64,000 nucleotides of DNA from Echiichthys vipera (taxonomy: Eukaryota > Chordata > Actinopteri > Perciformes > Trachinidae), in the NCBI GenBank assembly GCA_963691815.1, contig OY829662.1, positions 7,964,202 to 8,028,201 on the forward strand. The letters run 5' to 3'. Under the pieces are notes generated by a model, which was given only the letters and a program-made list of their open reading frames with translations, did no database searches and was not told the DNA's origin. Position 1 is the stretch's first letter; each line of letters begins with the position of its first letter. A program made the translations under genes and the position numbers. Shown here in pieces: positions 63,801 to 64,000 of this stretch.

Positions 63801-64000
63801 TCCTTCGCACTCACGCATCAGCATTACGCTCTGAAGCAACTGTCTATACCAGTTCCATCTTTGCGTTGAGCAGCAAAGGAACTGCAAAACTTTCTGTTAA
63901 ACTTTCAGTGTGCAGTTTACCTTCCGCACTAAACAATGTTTGAGAGTTTGAGACAGGATGAAAAGAAAAACTTATTTGTACCTGCACCATTTTTCAAAAC

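Larger units (their letters stand above)
58561..64000. other. Region with no recognised gene, downstream of the NLR
   Basis: No exon chain was seen on either strand. It contains repeat fragments (59104-59150, 59270-59315, 62113-62235, 63738-63800), a CA array (59852-59971), an inverted-repeat element (60732-60922), a candidate transposon (61430-61920) and short TG arrays. The mammalian neighbour beyond ATF7IP2 is GRIN2A, but no GRIN2A exon was recognised here. Confidence 0.55.

Noticed and set aside
63553..63943. Opposed frames near the right end
   Set aside because: The sequence is a fragment of a common fish repeat. Neither frame resembles a known protein.
58561..64000. GRIN2A exons, expected from mammalian gene order
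   Set aside because: No glutamate-receptor motif (for example the SYTANLAAF pore region) was found on either strand.

Overview
This is a vertebrate nuclear window, almost certainly from a teleost fish. The evidence is spliced genes with GT-AG introns, a FISNA-NACHT NLR ending in a B30.2 domain (a fish-expanded receptor class), many fish-type interspersed repeats (hAT and Harbinger MITEs, tRNA-derived SINEs, non-LTR retrotransposon tails), and very dense (CA)n/(TG)n arrays. No prokaryotic features, tRNA or rRNA genes, or CRISPR arrays were seen.

Three protein genes can be assembled exon by exon, all on the + strand. (1) EMP2, a four-helix PMP22/EMP/claudin-family protein, has coding exons between 17436 and 19556, a 3'UTR reaching at least 20.76 kb, and possibly a noncoding first exon near 5.9-6.0 kb. 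(2) An ATF7IP2 (MCAF2)-like gene, with 12 coding exons between 24958 and 36169, joins in frame to about 494 aa and ends in the fibronectin-III domain typical of ATF7IP proteins. EMP2 and ATF7IP2 are also neighbours in mammals, which supports both names. (3) A 12-exon NLR gene, 44772-56112, joins in frame to about 1381 aa with the order PB1-like, CARD (ASC/NLRP1 type), FISNA-NACHT, five LRR exons, B30.2. This last gene is the most interesting object here. It is a potential sensor with both an N-terminal PB1-like scaffold domain and a death-fold recruitment domain.

Layout: 1-5.6 kb, no gene, microsatellites and old repeats; 5.6-17.2 kb, putative EMP2 first exon and long intron, rich in transposon remnants including a MITE nested in a MITE; 17.2-22.1 kb, EMP2; 22.6-24.5 kb, a decayed LINE whose 3' end abuts the presumed ATF7IP2 5' end; 24.5-36.6 kb, ATF7IP2-like gene with a BED-finger relic, SINE, hAT MITE and Harbinger-like MITE in its introns; 36.6-44.7 kb, no gene recognised; 44.7-57 kb, the NLR gene, with a 1.2 kb hAT element in one LRR intron and direct repeats on both sides of the B30.2 exon; 57-64 kb, no gene, a diverged tandem duplication and dispersed repeats.

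EMP2 acts at the plasma membrane. ATF7IP2 is a nuclear cofactor of SETDB1/MBD1-type heterochromatin silencing. The NLR would be a cytosolic innate sensor. Nothing suggests the three share a pathway. Splice junctions were chosen by hand from GT/AG sites and reading-frame continuity, and no expression data or database search was available.
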